DNA of 64,000 nucleotides, taken from positions 1-64,000 of the forward strand of contig CANLWB010000017.1 of assembly GCA_947494695.1 (NCBI GenBank), written 5' to 3'. Shown here in pieces: positions 1 through 6,571 of the stretch; positions within the stretch are counted from its first letter, which is position 1; each line of letters opens with the position of its first letter. This DNA is from an uncultured Flavobacteriaceae bacterium. GTDB taxonomy: Bacteria > Bacteroidota > Bacteroidia > Flavobacteriales > Flavobacteriaceae. The notes beneath the pieces were generated by a model that was given only the letters and a program-made list of their open reading frames with translations, was not told the DNA's origin and searched no databases. The translations under genes and the position numbers were made by a program.

Positions 1-33
1 AGCAGCTTTTTAAGCCAAGGTATGCGCTAAAAA

Positions 34-1182
34 ATGGGATTTTTTGCTAAAAAACGCAATGACTACTATCCCTTTGGGCAACTTCTACCTAATAGGAGCG
101 GTTCTTCGGACGGTTATCGTTATGGGTTTGGTGGCCAAGAAAAGGATAACGAGGTTAAAGGAAATGGAAATAGCTATGATTACGGTAACAGATTCCATGA
201 CCCTAGAGTAGGAAGATGGTTGAGCTTAGATGCAGTAAGTAAAGCTTATCAGGGTAATTATAATTTTGCTAGTAATAGCCCTATAATGTTTGTGGATGAA
301 GGTGGTGATGATGATTATTATTATGATAGAACTACTAACAGTGTTTACGTAATAAGAACAGGAGCTCCACATCGTTTTATTTTCACTGAGTACATATTTT
401 CAGACCCAGTAGGAGATAGTCAAATGCAGATTGGTGAGCCTGTAAATATGCTTTATCCTGTAGGTAGCAAGAAAGTACAAGAGCTCTTTTATCGTCACAA
501 CAATGTATTTCAAGATGCTCTTTATCATGCCAGAGGTGCAGACCATGAGCGTATATACAATAGCTATAATAATTTAGGGAATGCTGAAGCTGGGAAAGTT
601 ATTGCTGTTGTTGCAGCTGCTCCAGCTGTACTTGTTGTCGGATTAGAAGTTTTAGCTGCGTATGGTACTGAGACGGTTTTAACATATATTGCTAATGAAG
701 CAAAAGATGAAGTTTTATCTCAGGCAACAGGCGGAGCTAGTGATGTTTTAGATGTATCTAAGACAGCAAAAAATTTAGTTGAGTTAGGTGTAAAAAAATT
801 AGTCAAGAAATCTGATGGAGTCGTTTTAAAACCAGATTTTGTTGTTACTCCTAATGGAACTGCTGTTTCAACTGATTTAAAAAAGATTGAAAAGTCATTT
901 GATGATGCTGGCTTTGAAAAAATTGAAGTAAATCCTAAAAATAGCGTTTATGAAGTTCCTAAAGGTGATGGAAGTAGAAATAACATGTATATTAGATTGC
1001 AAGAAGGGAATACACCAAGAACTTCTGATTTTGATGGTGATAGAGTTATAACTACTAATGCAACAGGTAATACAAGAAATAAAGATTATGTAAATCCTGA
1101 TGGTAGTCGTATTACAGGACAAGCAGATAAAGCAGCAAGAAGAGAAAAAGGTCATGTTCATTTAGAAAAACCAAAAGAATAA
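34..1182 (+). CDS. Displaced RHS-repeat C-terminal tip (probable polymorphic toxin), N-terminus missing
   Basis: The first ~75 residues carry the conserved end of an RHS core: YYPFG near residue 12, then YDYGNRFHDPRVGRWLSLDA at 48-67, a signature of RHS/YD-repeat proteins just before the variable tip. The rest (residues ~90-382) has an alanine/valine-rich hydrophobic stretch at ~188-212 and a polar C-terminal domain ending in GHVHLEKPKE that I do not recognise; by position it would be the toxin. An in-frame stop at 28-30 lies just before the ATG, so the long RHS repeat body is absent. This is therefore an orphan tip rather than a complete RHS gene, or a gene broken by a frameshift to the left of the window. 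The gene 4 bp downstream is the likely immunity partner. RHS assignment is firm; toxic activity is inferred. Confidence 0.75.
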   Translation: MGFFAKKRNDYYPFGQLLPNRSGSSDGYRYGFGGQEKDNEVKGNGNSYDYGNRFHDPRVGRWLSLDAVSKAYQGNYNFASNSPIMFVDEGGDDDYYYDRTTNSVYVIRTGAPHRFIFTEYIFSDPVGDSQMQIGEPVNMLYPVGSKKVQELFYRHNNVFQDALYHARGADHERIYNSYNNLGNAEAGKVIAVVAAAPAVLVVGLEVLAAYGTETVLTYIANEAKDEVLSQATGGASDVLDVSKTAKNLVELGVKKLVKKSDGVVLKPDFVVTPNGTAVSTDLKKIEKSFDDAGFEKIEVNPKNSVYEVPKGDGSRNNMYIRLQEGNTPRTSDFDGDRVITTNATGNTRNKDYVNPDGSRITGQADKAARREKGHVHLEKPKE

Positions 1183-1186
1183 TAAA

Positions 1187-1582
1187 ATGCTCATACAAGA
1201 AGATTTAAACCTTTTGTTGAATTCTTATTTAACAAGTTTTGGTATTGTAAATCAATTTATCGAATTGAAGTTTTCCAATGATACGTACGAAGAAATTACT
1301 TTTTTTGTCGATTGTGATTTGAGTACCAACGATGCGGAATTAGAAAGGAAAAAAGAATATTTTGATAAGCTTGACAATGATGTTTCTAGTATTATTTATT
1401 TTATAAAAGCAAATAGAAAAAAAGTGGAAGCAGTCGAATTTGATAAAAACTTAAAATTAGTTTTCACCAATAATTATATAATTGAGTTTTCTCTATTCTC
1501 TGAATACGAAGAACCACTTTCAATTACATTTCAGAAAAATGGCGTAATAGAAAAATCTTTTACAATTCCTAGTTATCGATGA
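1187..1582 (+). CDS. Probable immunity protein for the RHS tip
   Basis: A 131-residue acidic, soluble protein with no signal peptide, starting 4 bp after the RHS tip stop codon. In polymorphic toxin loci the small gene directly behind the toxin tip is normally its immunity gene, and that is the only basis for the call. The sequence is rich in Phe, Tyr, Asp and Glu and alternates hydrophobic and charged residues, as in mixed alpha/beta proteins of the SUKH/Imm type. I cannot assign it to a named Imm family. Its stop codon abuts a copy of the CCCGCTGTTCC repeat box at 1583, so the natural 3' end may have been cut off and replaced. Confidence 0.55.
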   Translation: MLIQEDLNLLLNSYLTSFGIVNQFIELKFSNDTYEEITFFVDCDLSTNDAELERKKEYFDKLDNDVSSIIYFIKANRKKVEAVEFDKNLKLVFTNNYIIEFSLFSEYEEPLSITFQKNGVIEKSFTIPSYR

Positions 1583-1644
1583 CGCCCGCTGTTCCATAGT
1601 ATGCGCTACCGCTAGCATTTGCTTAGTGGCGGTAACAGTAAGAG
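1583..1644 (+). repeat. REP-like element, box B plus CCGCTAGC hairpin
   Basis: Contains box B (CCCGCTGTTCCATAGTATGC) followed by the hairpin CCGCTAGC-atttgctt-AGTGG and the tail ggtaacagtaagag. The same arrangement lies upstream of the second RAYT gene at 2811-2892, so this is the 5' flank of the RAYT unit. Confidence 0.75.
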
Positions 1645-1680
1645 AAACAAAAAGGTTAGACAAGATAGAATAAGAGCAAT

Positions 1681-1709
1681 AAAAAACTATACGTATGTAT
1701 GGTTTTTTG
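1681..1709 (+). terminator. Terminator-like hairpin in front of RAYT copy 1
   Basis: AAAAACTATAC-gtat-GTATGGTTTTT forms an 11-bp stem with one G-T pair and ends in a T-run. It sits just upstream of the RAYT start and is present again at 2923-2950 before copy 2. It may insulate the transposase from read-through or be part of the element's structured 5' end. Confidence 0.5.
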
Positions 1710-1721
1710 TATTTTAGAGTT

Positions 1722-2198
1722 ATGAGTAGGAAGTACAAGTTTCATAATAAAAATGGATTATACTTTGTAAGTTTTGCCACAATACATTGGATAGATGTTT
1801 TTACCAGGCAAGTATATTTTAATGTATTGGCCGACAGTGTTAATTATTGTAGAAAAGAGAAAGGTATGGAGCTTTATTGCTATTGTTTTATGCCCAGTCA
1901 TGTGCATTTTATATTTAGGTCTACAAAAGGGGAACCATCAGAATTATTGAGAGATTTAAAGAGACATACTTCCAGAAGAGTAATAGAAACTATAAAAGAT
2001 AATCCTCAAGAAAGTAGAAAAGAATGGTTGTTATGGATGTTTGAGAGAGCAGGAAAAAAGAATGCAACAACAAATAAATATCAGTTTTGGCAACATCATA
2101 ACAAGCCTATAGAGCTTTGGAGCGAAAGCGTTATCAAACAAAAAATAAATTACATACATAACAATCCCCCGCTGTTCCATAGTATGCGCTACCGCTAG
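1722..2198 (+). pseudogene. REP-associated tyrosine transposase (RAYT), 3' truncated at a repeat junction
   Basis: Y1 transposase of the IS200/IS605 superfamily, RAYT subgroup. The HUH motif appears as SHVHFIF and the catalytic-tyrosine helix as KINYIHNNP. The sequence is nearly identical to the intact copy at 2964-3521 up to base 2167. There the last ~35 codons are replaced by repeat sequence (box B and the CCGCTAGC hairpin), giving a chimeric tail PLFHSMRYR. Start chosen at MSRKYKF, the position conserved in both copies; the upstream in-frame ATG lies inside the hairpin. The HUH and Tyr residues remain, but the conserved C-terminal segment (VESGFVTNAVDWKYSSA in the intact copy) is gone, so it is probably inactive. 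Confidence 0.8.
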
Positions 2199-2345
2199 CA
2201 TTTGCTAGTGGCGTTCCGAGTCAGCAGGCAAGAGTCACGCTAAAGACGTGATAAATAAGAAAATATAAATTAGAAGAGCTTTTACAGAGATGTAAGGGCT
2301 TTTTTTATGAGTATGCTTTTTTACTAATCATAGTATCAATAAGCC
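2168..2345 (+). repeat. REP-like element: box B joined to long unit A
   Basis: Box B runs directly into the CCGCTAGC-attt-GCTAGTGG hairpin. It continues through TCACG-ctaaaga-CGTGA and a terminator-like hairpin (AGCTTTTACA-gaga-TGTAAGGGCT followed by T7), ending in aataagcccc. This ~175-bp unit A recurs at 4621, 4940 and 5160 and, with altered 3' ends, at 2593, 4153 and 5606. It begins exactly where the RAYT gene is cut off. Confidence 0.75.
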
Positions 2346-2387
2346 CCCGCTGTTCCATAGTATGCGCTACCGCTAGCATTTCCTTAA
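2344..2387 (+). repeat. Box B repeat with left hairpin arm only
   Basis: CCCGCTGTTCCATAGTATGC plus the left arm of the hairpin, then a switch to unrelated sequence beginning ccttaaatccg. The same switch point is seen at 4508-4555. Confidence 0.65.
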
Positions 2388-2592
2388 ATCCGTAGGTTGG
2401 GTTGATTTTTGCAATCGTTCAAATATATTGATAGTTTTTCTTTTAAAATTCTGTTGATAGATTTCTTTTATTCGGGTTTCCAGACTTGATTGGGCATAAT
2501 TTCCCTATTAAAGGTTTTATTCTTTGTTTGTCATATTTGCAGTATTTAAAAGAGCGTTGTTTTAAAATTCAGCTAGGTTTTAAAATGGATGT
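2388..2592. other. Unassigned AT-rich spacer between repeat elements
   Basis: About 205 bp with no reading frame and no repeat match elsewhere in the window. It may be a remnant of another insertion, but nothing recognisable remains. Confidence 0.4.
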
Positions 2593-2702
2593 CCCCTGAT
2601 GGCGCTAGTTTATCAAAGTAACGGCTACCGCTAGCATTTGCTAGTGGCGTTCCGAGTCAGCAGGCAAGAGTAAGAAAACATAAATTAGAAAAGCTTTTTA
2701 CA
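2593..2702 (+). repeat. REP-like unit A, internally deleted
   Basis: Begins cccctgatggcgctag and carries the CCGCTAGC/GCTAGTGG hairpin and gcgttccgagtcagcagg, but lacks the TCACG/CGTGA hairpin found in full-length copies. Confidence 0.65.
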
Positions 2703-2810
2703 TTTAAATAGTCATTAGCTTATAAGATAGGCTTTAGGGATGATTTATAACGAGTGCCGTACAAGTAATTAAAGAAAAACAAAAAATTGAGTTGTCCTAA
2801 AATAGGTTGT

Positions 2811-2892
2811 CCCCCGCTCGTCCTAGTATGTTTGTACAAGAGTGAGCGCTACCGCTAGCATTTGCTAGTGGCGGTAACAGTAAGAGCAACAA
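2811..2892 (+). repeat. REP-like element forming the 5' flank of RAYT copy 2
   Basis: A variant of box B (cccccgctcgtcctagtatg) followed by the full hairpin ACCGCTAGC-attt-GCTAGTGGCGGT and aacagtaagagcaac. REP hairpins bordering a RAYT gene are the normal arrangement of such elements. Confidence 0.65.
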
Positions 2893-2922
2893 AAAGTTCA
2901 GACAAGATAGAGTAAGAGCAAC

Positions 2923-2950
2923 AAAAAACTATAGGTATGTATGGTTTTTT
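2923..2950 (+). terminator. Terminator-like hairpin in front of RAYT copy 2
   Basis: AAAAAACTATA-ggta-TGTATGGTTTTTT, the same hairpin as before copy 1 with one base changed in the loop-proximal stem. Confidence 0.45.
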
Positions 2951-2963
2951 GTATTTTAGAGTT

Positions 2964-3521
2964 ATGAGTAGAAAGTACAAGTTTCATAATAAAAATGGAT
3001 TATACTTTGTAAGTTTTGCCACAATACATTGGATAGATGTTTTTACCAGGCAAGTATATTTTAATGTACTGGCCGACAGCGTTAATTATTGTAGAAAAGA
3101 GAAAGGTATGGAGCTCTATTGCTATTGTTTTATGCTCAGTCATGTGCATTTTATATTTAGGTCTACAAAAGGGGAACCATCAGAATTATTGAGAGATTTA
3201 AAAAGACATACTTCCAGAAGAGTAATAGAAACTATAAAAGATAACCCTCAAGAAAGTAGAAAAGAATGGTTGTTATGGATGTTTGAGAGAGCAGGAAAAA
3301 AGAATGCAACAACAAATAAATATCAGTTTTGGCAACATCATAACAAGCCTATAGAGCTTTGGAGCGAAAGCGTTATTAAACAAAAAATAAATTACATACA
3401 TAACAATCCTGTAGAAAGTGGTTTTGTAACTAATGCAGTAGATTGGAAATATTCAAGTGCCAGAAATTTTCAAGAAGATGATAGCATTTTAGAAATAGAC
3501 AGTACAGGTTTTTTAGCATGA
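2964..3521 (+). CDS. REP-associated tyrosine transposase (RAYT), apparently intact
   Basis: A 185-residue Y1 single-strand transposase. The HUH pair is in SHVHFIF and the presumed nucleophile Tyr in QKINYIHNNPVESGFV; WKYSSARNF near the C-terminus is a conserved RAYT feature. RAYTs bind REP hairpins and are domesticated relatives of IS200/IS605 TnpA. Start set at MSRKYKF, because the ATG 27 bp upstream lies in the preceding hairpin. The gene is flanked by CCGCTAGC-type hairpins at 2811-2892 and 3525-3552 and shares the region with many more copies, so it is the natural candidate for the enzyme that acted on them. It differs from the broken copy by only a few substitutions, such as Leu for Pro just before SHVHF, which points to recent duplication. 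Confidence 0.85.
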   Translation: MSRKYKFHNKNGLYFVSFATIHWIDVFTRQVYFNVLADSVNYCRKEKGMELYCYCFMLSHVHFIFRSTKGEPSELLRDLKRHTSRRVIETIKDNPQESRKEWLLWMFERAGKKNATTNKYQFWQHHNKPIELWSESVIKQKINYIHNNPVESGFVTNAVDWKYSSARNFQEDDSILEIDSTGFLA

Positions 3522-3524
3522 GTT

Positions 3525-3552
3525 AGGCACTAGTAAATACTAGCGCCAGCGT
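3525..3552 (+). repeat. Hairpin at the 3' end of the RAYT gene
   Basis: GGCACTAGTA-aa-TACTAGCGCC is an almost perfect palindrome 4 bp after the RAYT stop codon. Its core (CTAGTA/TACTAG) resembles the GCTAG core of the other repeats, so it is probably the cognate 3' REP. Confidence 0.6.
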
Positions 3553-3585
3553 GGGGCAAAATAATTTACGATTTTGAATAGAAAT

Positions 3586-3948
3586 ATGGAAGGACATAAC
3601 CAAGTAGTAGAAATAGAATATTTAAATAATTATATATATAAGAGCAATCGTAAAATTATTATTGCAATTCTATTTTTTTTGATTAGAAAAATTCAAACAA
3701 AAGAATTTTATTTGAACTCATATGAATTACAAGTGATTGAATTTGGTTTTATGGGTACTTATCCAGCAATAGGAATTAAATATTTGAGAAAAGAAATTGA
3801 TTATTATACTACTCACAAAGATTTGGAGAAAAAGATTAATAAAGAATTTAATGACGTAATTAATGAATTTAGTTTGAAAGATTTTTTGAATTTTTCTATT
3901 AAAAATGAAGAAATGATATCAAATACTTTTAATAGTTTTAGAGGCTAG
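3586..3948 (+). CDS. Hypothetical protein, possible orphan immunity protein
   Basis: About 120 residues, no signal peptide, with a hydrophobic stretch around IIIAILFFLI near residues 23-32 and a charged helical C-terminus. I do not recognise the family. It sits alone among REP elements downstream of an RHS tip; orphan immunity genes often accumulate in such places, which is the only hint of function. Start placed at MEGHNQ; an in-frame TTG 12 bp upstream is possible. Codon use is very AT-rich, as for the RHS tip and its partner. Confidence 0.5.
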   Translation: MEGHNQVVEIEYLNNYIYKSNRKIIIAILFFLIRKIQTKEFYLNSYELQVIEFGFMGTYPAIGIKYLRKEIDYYTTHKDLEKKINKEFNDVINEFSLKDFLNFSIKNEEMISNTFNSFRG

Positions 3949-3968
3949 TATACCTAAGCTATTCCCCT

Positions 3969-4100
3969 TTGTTGGCGCTAGTATGTCAAAGTAACGGTTA
4001 TCCCCCGGGTAACACGTGTCGTTACGGCTAAGCTTTGCTTAGTAGCGGTAAGAGTAAGAAAAAAGAGAAAGCTTTTACAAGGATGTATGAGCATTTTATT
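3969..4100 (+). repeat. Diverged REP-like unit A
   Basis: gcgctagtatgtcaaagtaacgg then CTAAGC-ttt-GCTTAG and gtagcggtaagagtaag, with gaaagcttttacaaggatgtatg as a decayed terminator hairpin. Same order of parts as unit A but many substitutions, so an older copy. It lies directly after the orphan gene. Confidence 0.55.
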
Positions 4101-4323
4101 TTATCTGTTATTTACTCAATACGCCACTAGTTATAAACTAGTGGTAGCGGGGGCGCTAGTTTATCAAAGTAACGGCTACCGCTAGCATTTGCTAGTGGCG
4201 TTCCGAGTCAGCAGGCAAGAGTCACGCTAAAGACGTGATAAATAATAAAATATAATTTAGAAAAGCTTTTACATCTCTGCAAAAGCTTTTCATATGTGAA
4301 GTAATGTTTAACCTGCCTATGAT

Positions 4324-4458
4324 TTAATAAGCAAAACGTTTTAGTCTTTTCCAGTTATCTTCTTGTGGGTGTCTAAGATTAGCGACGAACTTATTAGTCA
4401 ATAAATTCTCACGGGAGATACTGTTTAAATACCTTGATATTTTAGTTGATGATTTCAT
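4324..4458 (-). CDS. Repeat-borne 44-residue reading frame (copy a)
   Basis: Reads from ATG at 4458 to TAA at 4324. The peptide is basic at its end (DNWKRLKRFAY). An identical-length copy is at 5786-5920, and shorter relatives at 5981-6067 and 6161-6247 share the pattern LNS-x-xxL...W-x-x-KRxY. All four sit on the minus strand just downstream of a GGGGACT/AGTCCCC palindrome. It may be the 3' remnant of a larger gene used as a repeat scaffold rather than a translated gene. Function unknown. Confidence 0.35.
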   Translation of the reverse strand: MKSSTKISRYLNSISRENLLTNKFVANLRHPQEDNWKRLKRFAY

Positions 4459-4484
4459 TTTTAATTGATTGATGACTGATTATC

Positions 4485-4510
4485 GGGGACTGAGCGTAGT
4501 CGAAGTCCCC
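4485..4510. repeat. Bacteroidota REP palindrome
   Basis: GGGGACT-gagcgtagtcga-AGTCCCC, a 7-bp perfect stem. Other copies: 5947-5972, 6127-6152 and a decayed one at 6282-6306. The inner gactgagcgtagtcgaag is a palindrome often seen between genes in flavobacteria. Confidence 0.8.
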
Positions 4511-4555
4511 CGCTGTTCCATAGTATGCGCTACCGCTAGCATTTCCTTAAATCCG
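4508..4555 (+). repeat. Box B repeat with left hairpin arm only
   Basis: Same structure and same switch point (ccttaaatccg) as 2344-2387. Confidence 0.65.
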
Positions 4556-4574
4556 CAGGTCTGTTATAAAAAAC

Positions 4575-4612
4575 AACCGCAAACTATTTGTTTATAAAGG
4601 TTTGCGGTTTTG
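4575..4612 (+). terminator. Isolated rho-independent-type hairpin
   Basis: AACCGCAAAC-tatttgtttataaag-GTTTGCGGTT followed by ttgag. A 10-bp perfect stem with no gene upstream; probably a leftover from a lost gene. Confidence 0.5.
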
Positions 4613-4620
4613 AGTGTTTT

Positions 4621-4779
4621 CCCCTGATGGCGCTAGTTTATCAAAGTAACGGCTACCGCTAGCATTTGCTAGTGGCGTTGCGAGTCAGCAGGCAAGAGTC
4701 ACGCTAAAGACGTGATAAATAAGAAAATATAAATTAGAAAAGCTTTTACAGAGATGTAAAGGCTTTTTTTATGAGTATG
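4621..4779 (+). repeat. REP-like unit A interrupted by an IS3 end
   Basis: Full unit A from cccctgatggcgctag through both hairpins and the T-run. It breaks at atgagtatg, where the end of the IS3 fragment starts. Confidence 0.7.
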
Positions 4780-4916
4780 TCCCGTCCTGAAATAAGTTGA
4801 CAAAAAATCGACTTATTATGAAAGACAAAGACGAGCATTACGTTAAGCGCACACAGCGCGATTATAATTTAGGCTTTAAATTAGCTATTGTATCCGAAGT
4901 AGAAAAAGGCAATTAC
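4779..4916 (+). mobile_element. IS3-family fragment: left end and start of orfA
   Basis: Starts with an IS3-like terminus (gtcccgtcctgaaataagttgac), then an ATG at 4818 giving MKDKDEHYVKRTQRDYNLGF and continuing to KGNY, the start of an IS3 OrfA with its helix-turn-helix region. After 33 codons it stops at base ~4915, where box B (CCCGCTGTTCC) begins. The rest of orfA, orfB and the right end are absent. A similar terminus-like stretch (gttgtcctaaaataggttgt) lies at 2791-2810, also directly beside a box B. Confidence 0.7.
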
Positions 4917-4940
4917 CCGCTGTTCCATAGTATGCGCTAC
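4916..4940 (+). repeat. Box B repeat at the IS3 break
   Basis: cccgctgttccatagtatgc then gctac, passing straight into unit A at 4940. Third case in which a coding sequence ends at box B. Confidence 0.7.
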
Positions 4941-5130
4941 CCCTGATGGCGCTAGTTTATCAAAGTAACGGCTACCGCTAGCATTTGCTAGTGGCGTTCC
5001 GAGTCAGCAGGCAAGAGTCACGCTAAAGACGTGATAAATAAGAAAATATAAATTAGAAGAGCTTTTACAGAGATGTAAGGGCTTTTTTTATGAGTATGCT
5101 TTTTTACTAATCATAGTATCAATAAGCCCC
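4940..5130 (+). repeat. REP-like unit A, full length
   Basis: About 190 bp from cccctgatgg to aataagcccc with three hairpins in order: CCGCTAGC/GCTAGTGG, TCACG/CGTGA, and a terminator-like stem with a T-run. One of the best preserved copies. Confidence 0.75.
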
Positions 5131-5160
5131 CGCTGTTCCATAGTATGCGCTACCGCTAGC
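5127..5160 (+). repeat. Box B repeat
   Basis: cccccgctgttcc...gcgctaccgctag directly joined to the next unit A, giving an alternating A-B-A-B arrangement. Confidence 0.65.
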
Positions 5161-5350
5161 CCCTGATGGCGCTAGTTTATCAAAGTAACGGCTACCGCTA
5201 GCATTTGCTAGTGGCGTTGCGAGTCAGCAGGCAAGAGTCACGCTAAAGACGTGATAAATAAGAAAATATAAATTAGAAGAGCTTTTACAGAGATGTAAAG
5301 GCTTTTTTTATGAGTATGCTTTTTTACTAATCATAGTATCAATAAGCCCC
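5160..5350 (+). repeat. REP-like unit A, full length
   Basis: Nearly identical to the copy at 4940, including the downstream agtatgcttttttactaatcat tail. Confidence 0.75.
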
Positions 5351-5475
5351 AGATAGTGCTAGTATGTCCAAGTAACGGCTACCGCTAGCATTTGCTAGTG
5401 GCGGTAAGAGTGAGAAATAAAAAAAATAATTTAGAAAAGTTTCTACAGAGATGTAAAGGCTTTTTCTATTGAGCC
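5347..5475 (+). repeat. Diverged REP-like unit A
   Basis: ccccagatagtgctagtatgtcc then the intact CCGCTAGC/GCTAGTGG hairpin and a decayed terminator hairpin (gtttctacagagatgtaaaggc). Lacks the TCACG/CGTGA hairpin. Confidence 0.55.
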
Positions 5476-5572
5476 AGTTTTTGAGCAAAGTTAGCCTTTA
5501 GTACAAATGCAGAGAGGAAATCTTTAACAGTTCCCCAGATGGTGCTAGATTAACACGTAACGGCTACCGTCA

Positions 5573-5606
5573 CCCCCGCTGTTCCATAGTATGCGCTACC
5601 GCTAGC
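5573..5606 (+). repeat. Box B repeat
   Basis: cccccgctgttccatagtatgc joined to unit A at 5606. It follows a broken unit A start at 5533-5570 (ccagatggtgctagattaac). Confidence 0.6.
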
Positions 5607-5614
5607 CCCTGATG

Positions 5615-5972
5615 GCGCTAGTTTATCAAAGTAACGGCTACCGCTAGCATTTGCTAGTGGCGTTCCGAGTTAGCAGGCAAGAGTCACGCTAAAGACGTGA
5701 TAAATAAGAAAATATAATTTAGAAAAGCTTTTACATCTCTGCAAAAGCTTTTCATATGTGAAGTAATGTTTAACCTGCCTATGATTTAATAAGCAAAACG
5801 TTTTAGTCTTTTCCAGTTATCTTCTTGTGGGTGTCTAAGATTAGCGACGAACTTATTAGTCAATAAATTCTCGCGGGAGATACTGTTTAAATACCTTGAT
5901 ATTTTAGTTGATGATTTCATTTTTAATTGATTGATGACTGATTATCGGGGACTGAGCGTAGTCGAAGCCCCC
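5615..5972 (+). repeat. 358-bp direct repeat, copy 2
   Basis: Second copy of 4153-4510; differences include ttagcagg for tcagcagg and tcgcggg for tcacggg. Confidence 0.8.
5786..5920 (-). CDS. Repeat-borne 44-residue reading frame (copy b)
   Basis: Copy of the frame at 4324-4458 inside the 358-bp duplication. The single base change in this stretch leaves the frame open. It lies at the head of a three-unit tandem (5725-5972, 5973-6152, 6153-6306), each unit ending in a GGGGACT/AGTCCCC-type palindrome. Translation is unproven. Confidence 0.35.
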   Translation of the reverse strand: MKSSTKISRYLNSISRENLLTNKFVANLRHPQEDNWKRLKRFAY

Positions 5973-5980
5973 ATAAGATT

Positions 5981-6067
5981 CTACTTATAACGCCTTTTAC
6001 TATTCCAAGTATAACTTTTCGTGTGACTTAACGTACTACTTAACTGATTACTGTTTAATGTCCTCAT
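5981..6067 (-). CDS. Repeat-borne 28-residue reading frame (copy c)
   Basis: ATG at 6067 to TAG at 5981. Peptide begins MRTLNSNQLSSTLSHTKSY and ends in KRRYK. It differs from copy d by one residue although several bases differ, so the frame is conserved better than expected for non-coding repeat DNA. Too short to be certain. Confidence 0.35.
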   Translation of the reverse strand: MRTLNSNQLSSTLSHTKSYTWNSKRRYK

Positions 6068-6081
6068 GATTTCCTTATTTA

Positions 6082-6115
<34 letters not shown>

Positions 6116-6160
6116 GACTGATTATCGGGGACTGAGCGTAGCCGAAGTCCCCATAAGATT

Positions 6161-6247
6161 CTACCTATAACGCCTCTTACTATTCCAAGTATAACTTTTA
6201 GTGTGACTTAACGTGCTACTTAATTGATTGCTGTTTAATGTTCTCAT
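6161..6247 (-). CDS. Repeat-borne 28-residue reading frame (copy d)
   Basis: ATG at 6247 to TAG at 6161, ending KRRYR. The frame stays open further upstream, to an ATG at 6388 that passes through the decayed palindrome at 6282-6306, but similarity to copy c covers only the last 28 codons. Confidence 0.35.
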   Translation of the reverse strand: MRTLNSNQLSSTLSHTKSYTWNSKRRYR

Positions 6248-6522
6248 AACTGTTCTTATTTTGATTGATGAATTAATAATCGGGGTGAGAGCATAGCCGA
6301 AACCCCATTGTTGATTGTTTATACTAGATAGACGATCAAAAATTAATTTTGTTACAGTACTATGTATAACAAAGTAATAAATTAACATTTTTTAACTATT
6401 TTAATAGGAGAGGAGTAAGCAATTATTTAATTTTAAGACTGATAATATGCTTTAGGAATGGTTTTTGTGTTAAATGAATACAAAAAGTTGCGTACAGGTA
6501 CATATCTTTCTAGATAAAAAAA

Positions 6523-6530
6523 TATCTTTG
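6523..6530 (+). promoter_or_regulatory. Possible -7 element (TATCTTTG)
   Basis: Matches the Bacteroidota TAnnTTTG element 41 bp before the start codon at 6572. No good TTG box is seen at the expected distance. Confidence 0.35.
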
Positions 6531-6571
6531 GAGCAGGTGATTCCTGTATATTCAATGAAATAAGAAAACAA

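Larger units (their letters stand above)
4153..4510 (+). repeat. 358-bp direct repeat, copy 1 (unit A plus small-ORF unit)
   Basis: Matches 5615-5972 at equal length with only a few mismatches. It consists of a unit A, a terminator-like hairpin (AAAAGCTTTTACA/TGCAAAAGCTTTT), a 44-codon minus-strand frame and the palindrome GGGGACT-gagcgtagtcga-AGTCCCC. A recent segmental duplication inside the mosaic. Confidence 0.8.

Noticed and set aside
895-1161. 88-codon minus-strand frame inside the RHS tip
   Set aside because: Shadow of the RHS frame: Ile/Thr/Ser-rich low-quality peptide, no signal or domain.
1583-5730. CRISPR-like array of regularly repeated sequence
   Set aside because: Repeats differ in length (about 30 to 190 bp), are directly joined or separated by non-uniform DNA, and there are no cas genes; the hairpins and RAYT genes explain them better.
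6161-6388. 75-codon protein on the minus strand
   Set aside because: Only the last 28 codons are shared with the sister repeat; the upstream part crosses a REP palindrome, so the longer frame was not called.
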